A DNA stretch of 64,000 nucleotides, from positions 60,147-124,146 of the forward strand of contig CAZXIN010000012.1 in assembly GCA_964640795.1 (NCBI GenBank). The letters run 5' to 3'. This DNA is from M269 sp964640795 (GTDB taxonomy: Bacteria; Pseudomonadota; Gammaproteobacteria; Enterobacterales; Alteromonadaceae). Under the pieces are notes generated by a model. It saw nothing but the letters and a program-made list of their open reading frames with translations. It searched no databases and was not told the DNA's origin. The position numbers and the translations under genes are program-made. Of this stretch, positions 63,546 through 64,000 are shown one piece after another; position 1 is the first letter of the stretch; the number at the start of each line of letters is the position of its first letter.

Positions 63546-64000
63546 ACTTCTCTCTCCAATTTAATGAGTGACTTGAAAACAGAATCACTCGCTGGAACGA
63601 ATAAGCGGCAAGTGTATAGTGAGGATAAAAAAGCCACCATAATTGGTATGCAAATAAATAATACCAATACAAAACCGCAATGAGAAAATACATTACCACT
63701 AATGTTAAAAAATAATCAACAAAAAGTTAACAACATAACAAAACACTTTATATTTATACCAATTTAACATACCAATATGACAATGACGGAGTGTTAGAGA
63801 TGTAAGGGAGCGCACCTAATGACATTGCTCCAACCTACAGTTGGATAAGCGTGCAAATAGAACAGACCTAAAAAAGACATGAATATGTCCTTCACGGTTG
63901 AATAATACCCATGCTGTTAATGTGGAATACTTACTATTTAACCTGAACTCGATGTATGGACTCCACCACCTTACTTTAATTAAAGTGGTGTCGCCAAAAC
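63546..64000. other. Upstream region of the jelly-roll gene, right window edge
   Basis: 455 bp with no recognised gene. The first 230 bp hold four ATTGGTAT/ATACCAAT copies. The stretch nearest the edge ends in a small hairpin-like ACCACTTT-A-rich segment (CCACCTTACTTTAATTAAAGTGGTG, about 63965-63990), possibly a terminator of a gene beyond the edge. Confidence 0.6.
63642..63776. promoter_or_regulatory. Cluster of ATTGGTAT/ATACCAAT sites
   Basis: Four copies: ATTGGTAT at 63642-63649, then ATACCAAT at 63661-63668, 63756-63763 and 63769-63776. The first two face each other; the last two are direct repeats 13 bp apart. They probably bind a regulator of the lyase genes. Confidence 0.6.

Noticed and set aside
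1..64000. CRISPR arrays, tRNA or rRNA genes, insertion sequences, prophage genes, defence systems
   Set aside because: No direct-repeat arrays, cloverleaf sequences, transposase or phage-type proteins were seen in any intergenic region or reading frame.

Overview
The window is a chromosomal segment of an AT-rich, marine-type gammaproteobacterium, most likely Alteromonadales (Alteromonadaceae/Catenovulum-like; this assignment is an inference). Three things point there: E. coli-like gene order around the division cluster, TonB-dependent receptors and sodium symporters serving sugar use, and a secreted alginate lyase. No tRNA, rRNA, CRISPR array, insertion sequence or phage gene was recognised.

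Region 1 (1-34055) is housekeeping. From left to right it holds aceE (cut by the window edge) and pdhR with a perfect PdhR box, a lone periplasmic binding protein, ampE-ampD, a retropepsin-like protease, nadC, and pilA-pilC-pilD-coaE-zapD. An uncharacterised membrane protein, yacG, mutT and secA follow, then an M23 peptidase, lpxC and the complete dcw division and cell-wall cluster. The dcw cluster is read leftward from mraZ through rsmH, ftsL, ftsI, murE, murF, mraY, murD, ftsW, murG, murC, ddlB, ftsQ and ftsA to ftsZ. The order matches the E. coli 2-minute region. Exceptions are that pilB is missing between pilA and pilC, secM is replaced by an M23 peptidase, and a few genes are inserted. 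MraZ-binding repeats (three CCACTTT units spaced exactly 10 bp) lie upstream of mraZ.

Region 2 (34056-52233) is a galactoside-use island starting immediately beyond mraZ. A rightward operon encodes a sugar dehydrogenase (SDR), DgoK, DgoA, an SMP-30 lactonase, a DgoR/FadR-type GntR regulator, glycerol kinase (GlpK) and galactose mutarotase. Facing it leftward are two SapC-family proteins, two paralogous SSS sodium/sugar symporters and a TonB-dependent receptor. Divergent from the receptor is a cytoplasmic GH36 alpha-galactosidase. An alpha-galactosidase, oxidative (De Ley-Doudoroff) galactose catabolism and a dedicated glycerol kinase together suggest import and breakdown of an alpha-galactosyl-glycerol. 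The red-algal osmolyte floridoside is the prime candidate. This is the main finding; galactonate dehydratase is not in the window.

Region 3 (52234-61056) is mixed. It holds two alpha/beta hydrolases, a DEDDh exonuclease, DoxX, MOSC and DUF808 proteins. It also holds a compact five-gene operon (SPFH/band-7, DUF4177, ribbon-helix-helix regulator, ABC ATPase, membrane permease) whose promoter is overlapped by a perfect 13-bp-arm palindrome.

Region 4 (61057-64000) carries a secreted ricin-lectin/PL7 alginate lyase and a second secreted jelly-roll protein. ATTGGTAT/ATACCAAT sites are repeated in their upstream regions.
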